In this document: positions 22,679 through 29,344 of the stretch, one piece after another | Layout: each line of letters begins with the position of its first letter | How positions within the stretch are numbered: the first letter of the stretch is position 1 | Source of the DNA: Planctomycetota bacterium | GTDB lineage: Bacteria; Planctomycetota; UBA1135; UBA2386 | Length of the DNA stretch: 59,709 nucleotides | Direction of reading: 5' to 3' | Assembly (NCBI GenBank): GCA_021776805.1 | Contig: JAJFFD010000098.1 | Coordinates: 1 to 59,709 of the forward strand | The notes under the pieces: generated by a model | Seen by the model: only the letters and a program-made list of their open reading frames with translations | What the model was told of the DNA's origin: nothing | The model's database searches: none | Translations under genes and position numbers: made by a program

Positions 22679-22867
22679 TCATGTTTCCTGAATATGTTCT
22701 ATTAGCATTTGTACAAATTCCGCTGGCAATAGCTCAATTGGAAAGTCAATGCCGCGAATAGATACATCGGTTATAGTGACATCTTTCTCGGTTGACCCGT
22801 CGCCTAGAGGTGCGTTGCGCGTGTCAAATGTGATGTCTATGTCTGCGTTTAGGTTTTCTTGGTTCAT
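22679..22867 (-). CDS. small acidic protein, unknown
   Basis: The 62-aa acidic product (DADIDITFDTRNAP-like start, ELLPAEFVQMLIEHI helix at the end) is not recognised. It overlaps the upstream stop by 4 nt. Confidence 0.5.
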   Translation of the reverse strand: MNQENLNADIDITFDTRNAPLGDGSTEKDVTITDVSIRGIDFPIELLPAEFVQMLIEHIQET

Positions 22868-23052
22868 TGTTCATCATCCACTAATCTGCAAACCTTCATA
22901 GGTTGCGTTTCCTCGCTGCAAACTACCGGCCTTTCGCATTTTGGGCATGCGTGTAAGCCTTCGCCCTCATATATATCAACGTAGCAGCACGGTGTTGTAT
23001 ATTTATCTGTATAGCCCGGATTAGTGCATTCGTCTTGAAATGGTTCGCTCAT
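22864..23052 (-). CDS. small zinc-ribbon protein
   Basis: The 62-aa product contains TTPCCYVD and HACPKCERPVVCS, a likely zinc knuckle. It starts at the ATG at 23052 after a GAAAGGAAC site and ends overlapping the next gene by 4 nt. The zinc site is inferred from cysteine spacing. Confidence 0.6.
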   Translation of the reverse strand: MSEPFQDECTNPGYTDKYTTPCCYVDIYEGEGLHACPKCERPVVCSEETQPMKVCRLVDDEQ

Positions 23053-23067
23053 TTGTTTGTTCCTTTC

Positions 23068-24087
23068 CTATAGGTCCATTATGCACTGCTTATAGCACTT
23101 GTCAAGCGGTTTATTTATATTAGATAGGATATGAGCAATTACATCTACCGTCCACCCATTACCTAACATCTTATATCGCTGGCTATCGCTAACGTGATTT
23201 GTGTAATTATCAGGTACTGTCTGTAAGCGTTCGCATTCAATGGGTGATAGCCTACGGTATTTTGTGTCGTAATAGACAAAATTATTATGTTCCCATGAGC
23301 TACTTGTCATCGATGGACATTTTCCACCTTCACCTTTAATTCCACCCTTATTAAATCCGTGGCCTCTTTGTAAAATTTTAGGTTTTATATCTTCAGATAC
23401 TCTTTTAAAATTACCATTCCAACATGCGTATTGCCTAGCCGTCATAGTAATGGCCTTATCAGAACCATCTACTATACTAGAGTATTTTTTATTTAGTTGT
23501 TTTTCTTTATTTACACCCCACCATTTATGCCAAGCTTCACTATTTACCGACTGTTCTTTATAATCAATAATATCTGCAAGCACAACACCTTTGTCATCTG
23601 GCTGGCCAAATGACCAATTAGCCCAATAATCACGCACACGGTTTTGCGCGCTAACCAATGCACTATTAATTCTCACTGGATCAACATTTAGAATATCACT
23701 GATATGGTCGCGCCATGCTGTTTTCATGCGAACATTTTCAAGTAGGAATTTAACATCCGGGTTATGCTTGCGGATGTGATTTAAGATGTCAACGAAGGTA
23801 TAGAACAGCTTACTGCGCGGGTCCTCAAATCCTAACCCCTTCCCCGAACTACTAAACCCCTGACACGGCGAACCGGCAATAAGCAAGTCAACGCCACTCC
23901 AATCAATATTCCATTCGCGCCACTTGGTAACATCACCAAGGCGGATAATATCAGGATAATTGGCCTCACTTACAACGGTAGCGTATTTATCAACCTCGCT
24001 GGCGTAGTAAGTATCAACGGATATATTGGCGCGCTCAAGAGCAATGCGACCACAAGACATACCGTCAAAAAGCGATAAAACATTCAT
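23068..24087 (-). CDS. C5 cytosine DNA methyltransferase
   Basis: The 339-aa protein carries the C5-MTase motifs in order: I FDGMSCGRIAL (7-17), IV GSPCQGFS (72-79, catalytic Cys75), VI LLENVRM, VIII-like AQNRVRDYW and X LGNGWTVDVIAHIL. Related phage orphan methyltransferases have the same motif I. No cognate nuclease is nearby, so it probably protects phage DNA from restriction or marks the origin. I chose the ATG at 24087, which follows the upstream stop by 2 nt. No strong ribosome site is visible. Confidence 0.9.
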   Translation of the reverse strand: MNVLSLFDGMSCGRIALERANISVDTYYASEVDKYATVVSEANYPDIIRLGDVTKWREWNIDWSGVDLLIAGSPCQGFSSSGKGLGFEDPRSKLFYTFVDILNHIRKHNPDVKFLLENVRMKTAWRDHISDILNVDPVRINSALVSAQNRVRDYWANWSFGQPDDKGVVLADIIDYKEQSVNSEAWHKWWGVNKEKQLNKKYSSIVDGSDKAITMTARQYACWNGNFKRVSEDIKPKILQRGHGFNKGGIKGEGGKCPSMTSSSWEHNNFVYYDTKYRRLSPIECERLQTVPDNYTNHVSDSQRYKMLGNGWTVDVIAHILSNINKPLDKCYKQCIMDL

Positions 24088-24089
24088 GG

Positions 24090-24263
24090 TTAAATAGCTT
24101 TGTAGTATGTTACTTTGCCATTGTCGCATTCTTGTTTTGCTATAGTATTCCCACTAGCATCAATAGCGGTATCAACAAGGTAATTTTTACCCTTAGCTTC
24201 CGTTTGCCAGGCCGCACCTTTTGTCAATATGTCAAATTCTGGTTGCTTTATTTGTAGCCACAT
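24090..24263 (-). CDS. small protein at the head of the leftward block, unknown
   Basis: The 57-aa product is not recognised. I chose the ATG at 24263, with GGGAA about 9 nt upstream. An in-frame ATG at 24281 would give 63 aa. It is the first gene read from the control region and directly precedes the methyltransferase. Confidence 0.55.
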   Translation of the reverse strand: MWLQIKQPEFDILTKGAAWQTEAKGKNYLVDTAIDASGNTIAKQECDNGKVTYYKAI

Positions 24264-24337
24264 TGGTCTATTCCCTTTCAATTTCCATTAACCACACATT
24301 ACATCACTCACCCCATTGCGCAAGCAAGAAAATCTAA

Positions 24338-24365
24338 TCTATACACAATATATTCTTAATCACAA
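24338..24365 (-). promoter_or_regulatory. candidate leftward promoter of the replication block
   Basis: On the minus strand TTGTGA (24365-24360) and TATAGA (24343-24338) are 16 nt apart, 75 nt before the first leftward start codon. Both boxes are imperfect. It is the best leftward match in the control region, but activation or another promoter is possible. Confidence 0.35.
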
Positions 24366-24422
24366 GCAACCACGCCTATTATTTTCCTATTTTATTTTAG
24401 CGTTTTAAATTAAAATGCGCCG

Positions 24423-24439
24423 GGCTGTAACGTACAGCC
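24423..24439. promoter_or_regulatory. palindrome, putative operator
   Basis: GGCTGTA and TACAGCC form perfect 7-bp arms around a 3-bp centre. The CTGT/ACAG core is shared with the palindrome 8 bp further right, which suggests binding of one dimeric regulator to both. Confidence 0.5.
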
Positions 24440-24447
24440 AGCAACAG

Positions 24448-24461
24448 TGACAGCGCTGTCA
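24448..24461. promoter_or_regulatory. perfect 14-bp palindrome, putative operator
   Basis: TGACAGCGCTGTCA is fully self-complementary. It lies between the candidate leftward promoter and the AT-rich tract. It shares the ACAG/CTGT half-site with the 24423-24439 palindrome, in opposite half-site order. Confidence 0.55.
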
Positions 24462-24546
24462 AAAAGCATTTTTTTATTTTTTTGGTGAAATACCCCTTTT
24501 ATGGCACATACACCCATATACCATCATCCCCTCGCGGGCGCACATC

Positions 24547-24590
24547 ATAATAATAATATATATAATAAATAATAAAATAATAATTAAATA
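24547..24590. other. 44-bp tract without G or C, possible DNA-unwinding element
   Basis: Every base from 24547 to 24590 is A or T, with ATA and TAA iterations. It sits in the divergent control region beside operator-like palindromes, where a phage origin could melt. No clear iterons or DnaA boxes were recognised beside it. Confidence 0.4.
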
Positions 24591-24695
24591 CTTTTAGAGA
24601 GGTGTCTAGCCCTTGTCGGCTATGGTTTACAGCGATTTGCATTTTTCTGTAAAACTGGTTTGGAAAAATGATTTAAAAGAAAAATAATTTTCTTC

Positions 24696-24723
24696 TTGAC
24701 TGGTTAGTTTGGTTGTGTATAAT
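24696..24723 (+). promoter_or_regulatory. rightward early-type promoter
   Basis: TTGACT (24696-24701) and TATAAT (24718-24723) are 16 nt apart, with a perfect -10 box. Transcription would start about 18 nt before the first rightward ATG (24748), whose AAAGGAGAGAGG ribosome site lies between. Confidence 0.72.
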
Positions 24724-24747
24724 GGGTTGCAGAAAAGGAGAGAGGAT

Positions 24748-24963
24748 ATGAAGTATATATATGGATCAGTAGTGTATTCTGGAAATCATGACTTACCTTG
24801 GACATTTACTTACAAGGCTAAGGGTTTTTTGGGTTATAAGAACATTATAAAACACGACATGGCGTTTACATCACAATTTCATGCAAAACTGTATATGTAT
24901 GATTTTGTTGATGGTCTTAATTGTAGAAAAGGAAAATACAATGAAGGTTTCACAGCTAATTAA
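24748..24963 (+). CDS. first rightward gene, small protein of unknown function
   Basis: The 71-aa product is aromatic and basic (YIYGSVVYSGNHDLPWTFTYKAKGF) and not recognised. I chose the ATG at 24748, 5-6 nt after a strong GGAGAGAGG site. It is read directly from the 24696 promoter and overlaps the next gene by 23 nt. Confidence 0.6.
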   Translation: MKYIYGSVVYSGNHDLPWTFTYKAKGFLGYKNIIKHDMAFTSQFHAKLYMYDFVDGLNCRKGKYNEGFTAN

Positions 24964-25111
24964 AGAACTGCAAAAGGCACAAGATGAATACGGCGACTTG
25001 CCTGTTAATCATCATGCAGACAGTAGGAGTGTCTACAGCGTATATATTTACACTGAGACTGGTAACGAACCAAAAGGCAAGTCTGATGCAGTCGAGATAT
25101 TTTTACATTGA
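24941..25111 (+). CDS. small LIxxLQ-type protein, paralogue of the gene at 31343
   Basis: The 56-aa product begins MKVSQLIKELQKAQDEYGDLPV and ends VEIFLH. The product of 31343-31525 has the same start (MKATELIERLQELIDEHGDLAV) and end (TQIFLH), so the two are paralogues. The pattern is known in small phage proteins without a function. The ATG at 24941 follows AAAAGGAAAA by 7 nt. Confidence 0.65.
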   Translation: MKVSQLIKELQKAQDEYGDLPVNHHADSRSVYSVYIYTETGNEPKGKSDAVEIFLH

Positions 25112-25123
25112 GGGGAATTGGAT

Positions 25124-25447
25124 ATGACTAATGTTAAGGTCACAAAAGTAAAGCCAACCAAAGAAGTAGAATTCATCTCAGTACCGGAACCTGAACCTAG
25201 ATCAATTGTACTGGGAGATGGTACGGCTGTTATTGGTGGCATGTGCAATGAAGATCGCACTAAATGGGCATTAGGATTAACGCAGCATGATACCGGGTTA
25301 AAGCCGGGTGAAAACCTTAAGAATGCGGGATATAAAAACGAAATCCCGCCGCCTGTATTTGTGGTTGAGTTTTCTAATAAGGATGCCATCAATAATTTGA
25401 TTAATGCTCTATTGAATATTAGGGATGAATGGGAGTGTGAGACATGA
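25124..25447 (+). CDS. small protein, unknown
   Basis: The 107-aa product is not recognised. Its middle has a Gly-rich beta region (SIVLGDGTAVIGGMC) and its end a helix (KDAINNLINALLNIRDEWE). The ATG at 25124 has GAGGGG 9-10 nt upstream. It overlaps the next start by 4 nt. Confidence 0.55.
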   Translation: MTNVKVTKVKPTKEVEFISVPEPEPRSIVLGDGTAVIGGMCNEDRTKWALGLTQHDTGLKPGENLKNAGYKNEIPPPVFVVEFSNKDAINNLINALLNIRDEWECET

Positions 25448-25617
25448 CACCTAAACCACCAAGCGTAATACCGTATAAATATAGTCCTCGTGGCCATGAT
25501 AGCGACCCTATAACCTTATACGTATTAACACAAGACGAACTTGACACACTACTAGCCGCGCAGACTGATTACGCTGTCGAGGTATATCTTACAGAGAAGG
25601 GAAATGAGAATGATTAG
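25444..25617 (+). CDS. 57-residue protein, unknown
   Basis: This short gene starts at an ATG that overlaps the preceding stop (ATGA-type) and ends at TAG 25615-25617. The acidic product (LYVLTQDELDTLLAAQTDYAVEVYL) is not recognised. Coupling to the upstream gene is the main support. Confidence 0.5.
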   Translation: MTPKPPSVIPYKYSPRGHDSDPITLYVLTQDELDTLLAAQTDYAVEVYLTEKGNEND

Positions 25618-25675
25618 CGGATACGATCAAAAACAGGCACAGTTAAATAGCTTTTTAGGCCATAACACACAATAA
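25604..25675 (+). CDS. possible 23-residue peptide gene
   Basis: An ATG at 25604 lies 5 nt after GAGAAGGG and overlaps the end of the preceding gene. It encodes MRMISGYDQKQAQLNSFLGH and three more residues. The good ribosome site and the coupled start support it, but a chance ORF of this size is easily possible. Confidence 0.3.
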   Translation: MRMISGYDQKQAQLNSFLGHNTQ

Positions 25676-25682
25676 TTTTATG

Positions 25683-25729
25683 TTGCATTATGCCTATCAA
25701 TGGTGGTATAATGTTAAAAATCTTTAACA
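25683..25729 (+). promoter_or_regulatory. promoter with extended -10 and a palindromic operator over the start site
   Basis: TTGCAT (25683-25688), 18 nt, then TGGTATAAT, giving a perfect -10 (25707-25712) with an extended -10 TG. A perfect inverted repeat, TGTTAAA (25712-25718) and TTTAACA (25723-25729), covers the predicted start site, the usual position of a repressor operator. It serves the gene at 25752. Confidence 0.68.
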
Positions 25730-25751
25730 AAATGTAAAGGATACTTTACTT

Positions 25752-25967
25752 ATGTGGACTATTGTCGATACTCGAAATCTCAAGTCAGTCAAGGCCGCAA
25801 GGCGTAAATTTGATAGCGGTACTCATGATTGTATGTGGTTTCGTGATGCCAAGGGTGTGTTGCGTTGGCATATTCGCAAGCGCAAGAAAATCATTAATCG
25901 GCGTCCGTATTTTGTGCGGTTTGTGCGCAATGATGACAATACGACCAAAGTGGTTCCAATGTATTAG
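25752..25967 (+). CDS. small highly basic protein behind an operator-controlled promoter
   Basis: The 71-aa product is rich in Arg and Lys (WHIRKRKKIINRRPYFVRF) and aromatic residues, with no recognised family. An AAAGGA site lies 11-12 nt before the ATG at 25752. It is the first gene after the 25683 promoter and operator. The charge suggests nucleic-acid binding, which makes it a candidate regulator or takeover protein. Confidence 0.6.
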   Translation: MWTIVDTRNLKSVKAARRKFDSGTHDCMWFRDAKGVLRWHIRKRKKIINRRPYFVRFVRNDDNTTKVVPMY

Positions 25968-25981
25968 GGGAGGGTTACACA

Positions 25982-26167
25982 ATGACACCTAAAATTACAT
26001 ACAGGCCCATGACAGACCGCGAGATAGGTGACTTGTTACGTTGGCAACTGATGCGTGATGCTGTAAAGGCATTCAGGCCCAGCACCTATCATTTCTATGT
26101 GTGGAACAGGAACAATCATTTATCAATGGCAGATAAAAACCTTGACACCATCAACACATTATCATAA
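25982..26167 (+). CDS. small basic protein, unknown
   Basis: The 61-aa product (TDREIGDLLRWQLMRDAVKAF in the first half) is helical and not recognised. A GGGGAGGG site precedes the ATG at 25982 by 7 nt. Its last codons overlap a promoter-like sequence (26142-26170). Confidence 0.55.
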   Translation: MTPKITYRPMTDREIGDLLRWQLMRDAVKAFRPSTYHFYVWNRNNHLSMADKNLDTINTLS

Positions 26168-26170
26168 CAT
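26142..26170 (+). promoter_or_regulatory. weak candidate promoter before the 26213 gene
   Basis: TTGACA (26142-26147) and TAACAT (26165-26170) are 17 nt apart. The -35 box is perfect but the -10 box matches at only four of six positions. Confidence 0.33.
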
Positions 26171-26212
26171 GTACACGAAACGGGAAAATGTAAAGATGAA
26201 AGGGGATAGATT

Positions 26213-26779
26213 ATGGAACAACAAGAAGTTATTTTATATAATGCGCCTGAAATAGCCACAAAGAAAACGGTGACTGGCTGGGTCGGCAGTGATGGACATT
26301 TTTGGGGAAACAATGAGCATATGGCCCGCTGGTCTAGCTGTACCCACAAGGCATGCGGGTGCGGCAACATTCACAGCAAGAGTTGGACGTGCTGTCAAGA
26401 GTGCCGAGAGAAAAAGAGAGCTGAGCGCTATTATGCTATGCCCGAACAAGCTTGGGATGGTGAGACTATGATCCACTCGGACACTTGCCACGAGTACTTT
26501 CAAGATTTAGAAAGCTTGGAAGATTTTTGCGAGTGGGAAAGTCTCACGCCGGATCAATTACAGCTGGTAATTTGTCAACCAAACTATATGGAATATGTCG
26601 AGGATGATATTTGGTGCGACCATCTACCTGATGGATCAACACTATCTGATTGCGTGGACAAGGAAGTTTTGGACGCACTTGATCGGCTTAATGACGTGAT
26701 CAAAAAGACGCGTCCAATATTGTCATGGTCTCCGGGGAAATACCGTACATCAGTGTCGCTTCTAAAAGATGACGGATAG
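26213..26779 (+). CDS. conserved Cys/His-rich phage protein, probably zinc-binding
   Basis: The 188-aa protein has a Cys/His cluster (CTHKACGCGN, CCQECREKK; about residues 43-66) like a family found in the early regions of many temperate and lytic phages. The rest is acidic and helical with YYAMPEQAWDGE and CEWESLTPDQLQ. The C-terminal acidity could suggest DNA mimicry, but no function is known. It starts at the ATG at 26213 after GAAAGGGGA. Confidence 0.65.
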   Translation: MEQQEVILYNAPEIATKKTVTGWVGSDGHFWGNNEHMARWSSCTHKACGCGNIHSKSWTCCQECREKKRAERYYAMPEQAWDGETMIHSDTCHEYFQDLESLEDFCEWESLTPDQLQLVICQPNYMEYVEDDIWCDHLPDGSTLSDCVDKEVLDALDRLNDVIKKTRPILSWSPGKYRTSVSLLKDDG

Positions 26780-26787
26780 CCATTGGC

Positions 26788-27111
26788 ATGAAATGCTCGA
26801 AATGTAGCCATAAAACAGCCGTAAAAGATAACAGGTTAAAGCTATCCATTGACGGGCGCAACACATTCAGGCGCAGGGAGTGCATAGGATGCGGCTACAG
26901 GTTTGTGACGCAGGAAAGCATATACACGGTACTCGATAACCGCAAGGATGCATTTGATGCCGGGCATAGGCGCTATAACACCGGAAGGCCATGCACTGAT
27001 ATGCATTATTCTGACAGATACACCTTGACATATGAATGCGTTGAGTGTAGAAGGTTGGGCAATAGGGCAACTAATGAAATGCGAAGGGAAACAGAAAATG
27101 CACACAAATAA
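26788..27111 (+). CDS. NrdR-like zinc-ribbon protein
   Basis: The 107-aa product opens CSKCSHKTAVKDNR and continues FRRRECIGCGYRFVTQE, the zinc-ribbon pattern of the N-terminal domain of NrdR, the ribonucleotide-reductase repressor. The ATP-cone domain of NrdR is absent. A second Cys pair (YECVECRR) lies near the end. It probably binds DNA or RNA. It overlaps the next gene by 14 nt. Confidence 0.65.
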   Translation: MKCSKCSHKTAVKDNRLKLSIDGRNTFRRRECIGCGYRFVTQESIYTVLDNRKDAFDAGHRRYNTGRPCTDMHYSDRYTLTYECVECRRLGNRATNEMRRETENAHK

Positions 27112-27442
27112 ATTTATACTGATTGCCAACAAGGGCAAGAAGAAAGGCACCACAACCACTGTAGACGCTCTCGACGGCATTAAGAAACGTGACTATACAA
27201 TTGTCCGGGTTGAATTTGGCAGCGATGGACGCGCCATGTATGCGTCGCTTGTGCCGTGCGGTGTCGGTGGTATGTATGAGCCAGTATTTCCATTGAAAGC
27301 CTCTGATGTTATGGCGGCTGATTATGTGTCCCATTGGGCCGCTATGGCAGAGTTGCTTGGTGTGCCTCAGGAAAAGGTTATCAGTGCCAATGCCATTGCT
27401 GGGGCTATGCGTGAGTGGAAGGGTCGGAAGATACCGGACTAG
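27098..27442 (+). CDS. small protein, unknown
   Basis: The 114-aa product has a basic, lysine-rich N-terminus (LIANKGKKKGTTTTVD) and a C-terminal helical part (HWAAMAELLGVPQEKVISANAIAGAM). Not recognised. The ATG at 27098 follows GAAGGGAAA by 7 nt. Confidence 0.55.
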   Translation: MHTNKFILIANKGKKKGTTTTVDALDGIKKRDYTIVRVEFGSDGRAMYASLVPCGVGGMYEPVFPLKASDVMAADYVSHWAAMAELLGVPQEKVISANAIAGAMREWKGRKIPD

Positions 27443-27490
27443 GTTATTTGGTAGCGTGTGATTAAATTTAAAATAAATGCATTTTATCCC

Positions 27491-27519
27491 TTGACATGGT
27501 GGGCAAGCGCCCCTATATT
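27491..27519 (+). promoter_or_regulatory. rightward sigma70 promoter
   Basis: TTGACA (27491-27496) and TATATT (27514-27519) are 17 nt apart. The sequence reads TTGACATGGT from the -35, identical over 10 bases to the promoters at 28303 and 32879. A GGGGC/GCCCC hairpin (27532-27546) lies in the leader before the next gene. Confidence 0.75.
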
Positions 27520-27564
27520 AGCTATATCGAAGGGGCAGGAAGCCCCGCCAAATGGAGAGATAAG

Positions 27565-27720
27565 ATGAATACCAACCAAGCAAAAAAAGATTACGAAGCT
27601 GGCAAAGAATCTTATAACAATGGTGATGTTTACGACCGCAGTAAGGGCGGGGACTGGGTTGGTGGCTGGAACCAAGCCCGGGTCGACAAACTGAACGCAG
27701 AAATGCTTAAGAATTGGTAA
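27565..27720 (+). CDS. 51-residue hydrophilic protein, unknown
   Basis: The product is hydrophilic (QAKKDYEAGKESYNNGDVYD, then GGDWVGGWNQARVDKLNAE) and reminds me of small ribosome-modulation-factor-like phage peptides with a YxxGxxS pattern, without being a clear member. The ATG at 27565 follows GGAGA by 5-6 nt. It is the first gene after the 27491 promoter. Confidence 0.55.
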   Translation: MNTNQAKKDYEAGKESYNNGDVYDRSKGGDWVGGWNQARVDKLNAEMLKNW

Positions 27721-27769
27721 AAACAGATAACCGGGGGCCATCGCGCCCCCCACAGCGGGAAGATTACCA

Positions 27770-28102
27770 ATGATAACAAATGATGAGGCAAAAGGTATTC
27801 TAGTGGTGATGTTAATGTTTCTCATTGGAGTTGTTGCTGTATGGCAAATAACACCAGACGAGGAACATATTCATGTATTAGCTGGGTGCGCAGGTGGAGT
27901 TCTCGGTGTTATAGCGTGTTTTATGGGTATCGATATTGGTAGATCGTGGAACCAAGAAAAGCCCAAATATTATATTATAAGAGGCATTGAATGTTTCTAT
28001 ATATATCATAATGGTGCAGTAATTAGCCCGGCATACAGCACTCATTCTATCGCTTATAAATCCCTGAAAAACTTTAAAAAAAAGAATGAACTATCTGAAT
28101 GA
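27770..28102 (+). CDS. small membrane protein, unknown
   Basis: The 110-aa product has two hydrophobic segments (ILVVMLMFLIGVVAVW, about 10-25, and LAGCAGGVLGVIACFMGI, about 37-54) and a hydrophilic C-terminal domain. A GGGGGC/GCCCCC hairpin (27733-27750) lies between the preceding gene and the ribosome site. It overlaps the HTH gene by 4 nt. Confidence 0.6.
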   Translation: MITNDEAKGILVVMLMFLIGVVAVWQITPDEEHIHVLAGCAGGVLGVIACFMGIDIGRSWNQEKPKYYIIRGIECFYIYHNGAVISPAYSTHSIAYKSLKNFKKKNELSE

Positions 28103-28293
28103 CCCCCCAACAAATAAAACAGGCCCGGAATACACTGGGCCTGTCAGTCGCGGAGTTTGCTGCATGGCTGGAGACAGACCCGCAGACAGTTCGCCGCATG
28201 GAAATGACGCCGGACAAGAGCACGGCACGCAAGCCAGCGGTAAGGATGGTGCAATTAATCAAGGCATACTTGAGCGGATATTTGCCGGATTGA
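28099..28293 (+). CDS. small XRE-type helix-turn-helix regulator
   Basis: The 64-aa product is a compact HTH: QIKQARNTLGLSVAEFAAWLET (about 5-26) followed by DPQTVRRMEM as the recognition helix. It resembles single-domain XRE and NadS-like regulators. It is the only clear transcription factor in the window and could bind one of the operator-like palindromes, for example 24423-24461 or 25712-25729. The structured RNA follows immediately downstream. Confidence 0.78.
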   Translation: MTPQQIKQARNTLGLSVAEFAAWLETDPQTVRRMEMTPDKSTARKPAVRMVQLIKAYLSGYLPD

Positions 28294-28302
28294 TTTTTAT
28301 TG

Positions 28303-28330
28303 TTGACATGGTTATTTTACGGTGTATAAT
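28303..28330 (+). promoter_or_regulatory. consensus promoter driving the non-coding region
   Basis: TTGACA (28303-28308) and TATAAT (28325-28330) are both perfect and 16 nt apart, making this the best promoter in the window. It carries the TTGACATGGT extension shared with 27491 and 32879. No convincing long gene follows for about 670 nt. Confidence 0.85.
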
Positions 28331-28985
28331 GGATTTATCAGAAGCAGAAAAACAGAGACACCTCTATATAGGAGACAAACAATGCAACATAGCAGGGAAA
28401 GCCTGCGGGGATGGTTGATCTACAAAGCGTGACCGTGCGCGTTCCCCAAGCCCCGGTGATATTAACTAACTTGCAGGGCAGCACTGATAAGGCTGTACTC
28501 TGCACATAGGTCAGCGTTTTGTTCAAGGGCGCTACTCCAGCACGTTTCCCGGTATCGTGTGGCTAGTAAACCGGGGTTACTTCAGAGAGTGGTACTCCAC
28601 CGGACAGGGCGGCAGCTAACGTAAGAGGATACAGTGTCCGGGGCTGACTACAGGCCGCAACGGTGTAAACCCGGTGCAATCAAGTGTAGCGGCTAGATGG
28701 AATGTCTAGCGATTTTGTTACGGGAGGCATTGGCAAGATGCTGAGATGTAGGCTCGCTACCTATTATGCGCTATCCATGCGTTTACTCGAAACCCTGAGC
28801 ATTGCAGGGTGCCTTCCACCAACTTTATTGACGCATGGCGTTAGACATTGTTGCTACCGGCACATAGGACGAGTTCTTATGGCGAGGTCGGGAGGTGGAA
28901 TTGAAAACCGCCGTAACCTTGGCAACCCGAGCAATGAACTGGATGCATACAGGTTTCTAACGCCAGCCGTGAATAAAATAACACA
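28331..28985 (+). ncRNA. large structured non-coding RNA candidate
   Basis: This roughly 650-nt stretch follows a perfect promoter, has no convincing long ORF, and forms many exact stems. Examples: an 11-bp hairpin with a 2-nt bulge (28472-28482 with 28492-28504); 28548-28553 with 28570-28575; 28601-28606 with 28635-28640; 28692-28697 with 28705-28710; 28792-28797 with 28805-28810; and a 3' domain closed by a perfect 10-bp stem (28836-28845 with 28956-28965). That domain encloses stems 28846-28850/28932-28936, 28863-28869/28875-28881, 28888-28892/28926-28930 and 28894-28898/28908-28912. A TACTC element recurs near 28496, 28533, 28593 and 28784. It recalls giant phage RNAs such as GOLLD and ROOL, but I cannot assign a class. 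No terminator separates it from the 29000 gene. Confidence 0.65.
28382..28432 (+). CDS. possible 16-residue leader peptide at the 5' end of the RNA
   Basis: An ATG lies 7 nt after GGAG in the first 55 nt of the transcript and encodes MQHSRESLRGWLIYKA. A second frame (28411-28509) could encode 32 residues beginning MVDLQSVTVRVP. Either could be a leader peptide or chance. Confidence 0.25.
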   Translation: MQHSRESLRGWLIYKA

Positions 28986-28999
28986 GAAAGGAACTACAA

Positions 29000-29344
29000 A
29001 TGAACGAACTATCATGGATGCTATATTTTGCGGATGTATTGCCGAGTATAGGGGTCACTCTTTTTTTCACACCGTTAATTATAGGTATAGTTTTGAGTGT
29101 ATCGATGTTTGGTACTTATCTTGACGGATATACAGATGCAAACAAGGCTATTAGGGTTGCAACTAAACGGGTATCACCATTTCTAGTGATGTTCTTTGTC
29201 ATGGGCCTGCTAATTCCCAGCCAGAAAACAATCTACATGATTGTGGGTTCTCAGGTTACCGAAGAGGCCATTGCATCGGAAACTGGCAAGAGGGTTCTGG
29301 ATGCGGTTAACCGTAAGCTTGACGAATACATTAGCAAGGAATGA
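29000..29344 (+). CDS. small membrane protein, conserved phage type
   Basis: The 114-aa product has two hydrophobic segments (GVTLFFTPLIIGIVLSVSMF, about 18-37, and PFLVMFFVMGLLIP, about 59-72). It then has SQKTIYMIVGSQVTEEAIASETGKR, a pattern seen in small phage membrane proteins with a short periplasmic or cytoplasmic tail. An AAAGGAAC site precedes the ATG at 29000 by 7 nt. It is co-transcribed with the structured RNA unless that is processed. Function unknown. Confidence 0.65.
   Translation: MNELSWMLYFADVLPSIGVTLFFTPLIIGIVLSVSMFGTYLDGYTDANKAIRVATKRVSPFLVMFFVMGLLIPSQKTIYMIVGSQVTEEAIASETGKRVLDAVNRKLDEYISKE

Larger units (their letters stand above)
24264..24747. promoter_or_regulatory. divergent control region between the leftward and rightward gene blocks
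   Basis: These 484 bases hold no gene and separate divergent transcription units. In order they hold a candidate leftward promoter (24338-24365), two palindromes (24423-24439 and 24448-24461), a 44-bp G/C-free tract (24547-24590), an 8-bp inverted repeat (CATTTTTC at about 24639-24646 and GAAAAATG at about 24663-24670), and a rightward promoter (24696-24723). The layout fits an operator region that also contains a replication origin. The origin role is inference. Confidence 0.6.

Noticed and set aside
28441..28900. tRNA gene hidden in the structured region
   Set aside because: No acceptor stem with a GTTC-type T-loop and matching anticodon arm could be drawn. The stems listed do not make a cloverleaf.
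28331..28985. Group I or group II intron in the non-coding stretch
   Set aside because: I looked for the conserved P7/P3 core of group I and the domain V of group II introns and found neither. No split gene flanks the region.
28702..29124. A 140-residue ORF running through the structured RNA into the membrane-protein gene
   Set aside because: It has no ribosome site, overlaps the better-supported membrane protein gene at 29000 out of frame, and its sequence has no protein-like pattern. It probably arises from the lack of stops in one frame of a structured RNA.
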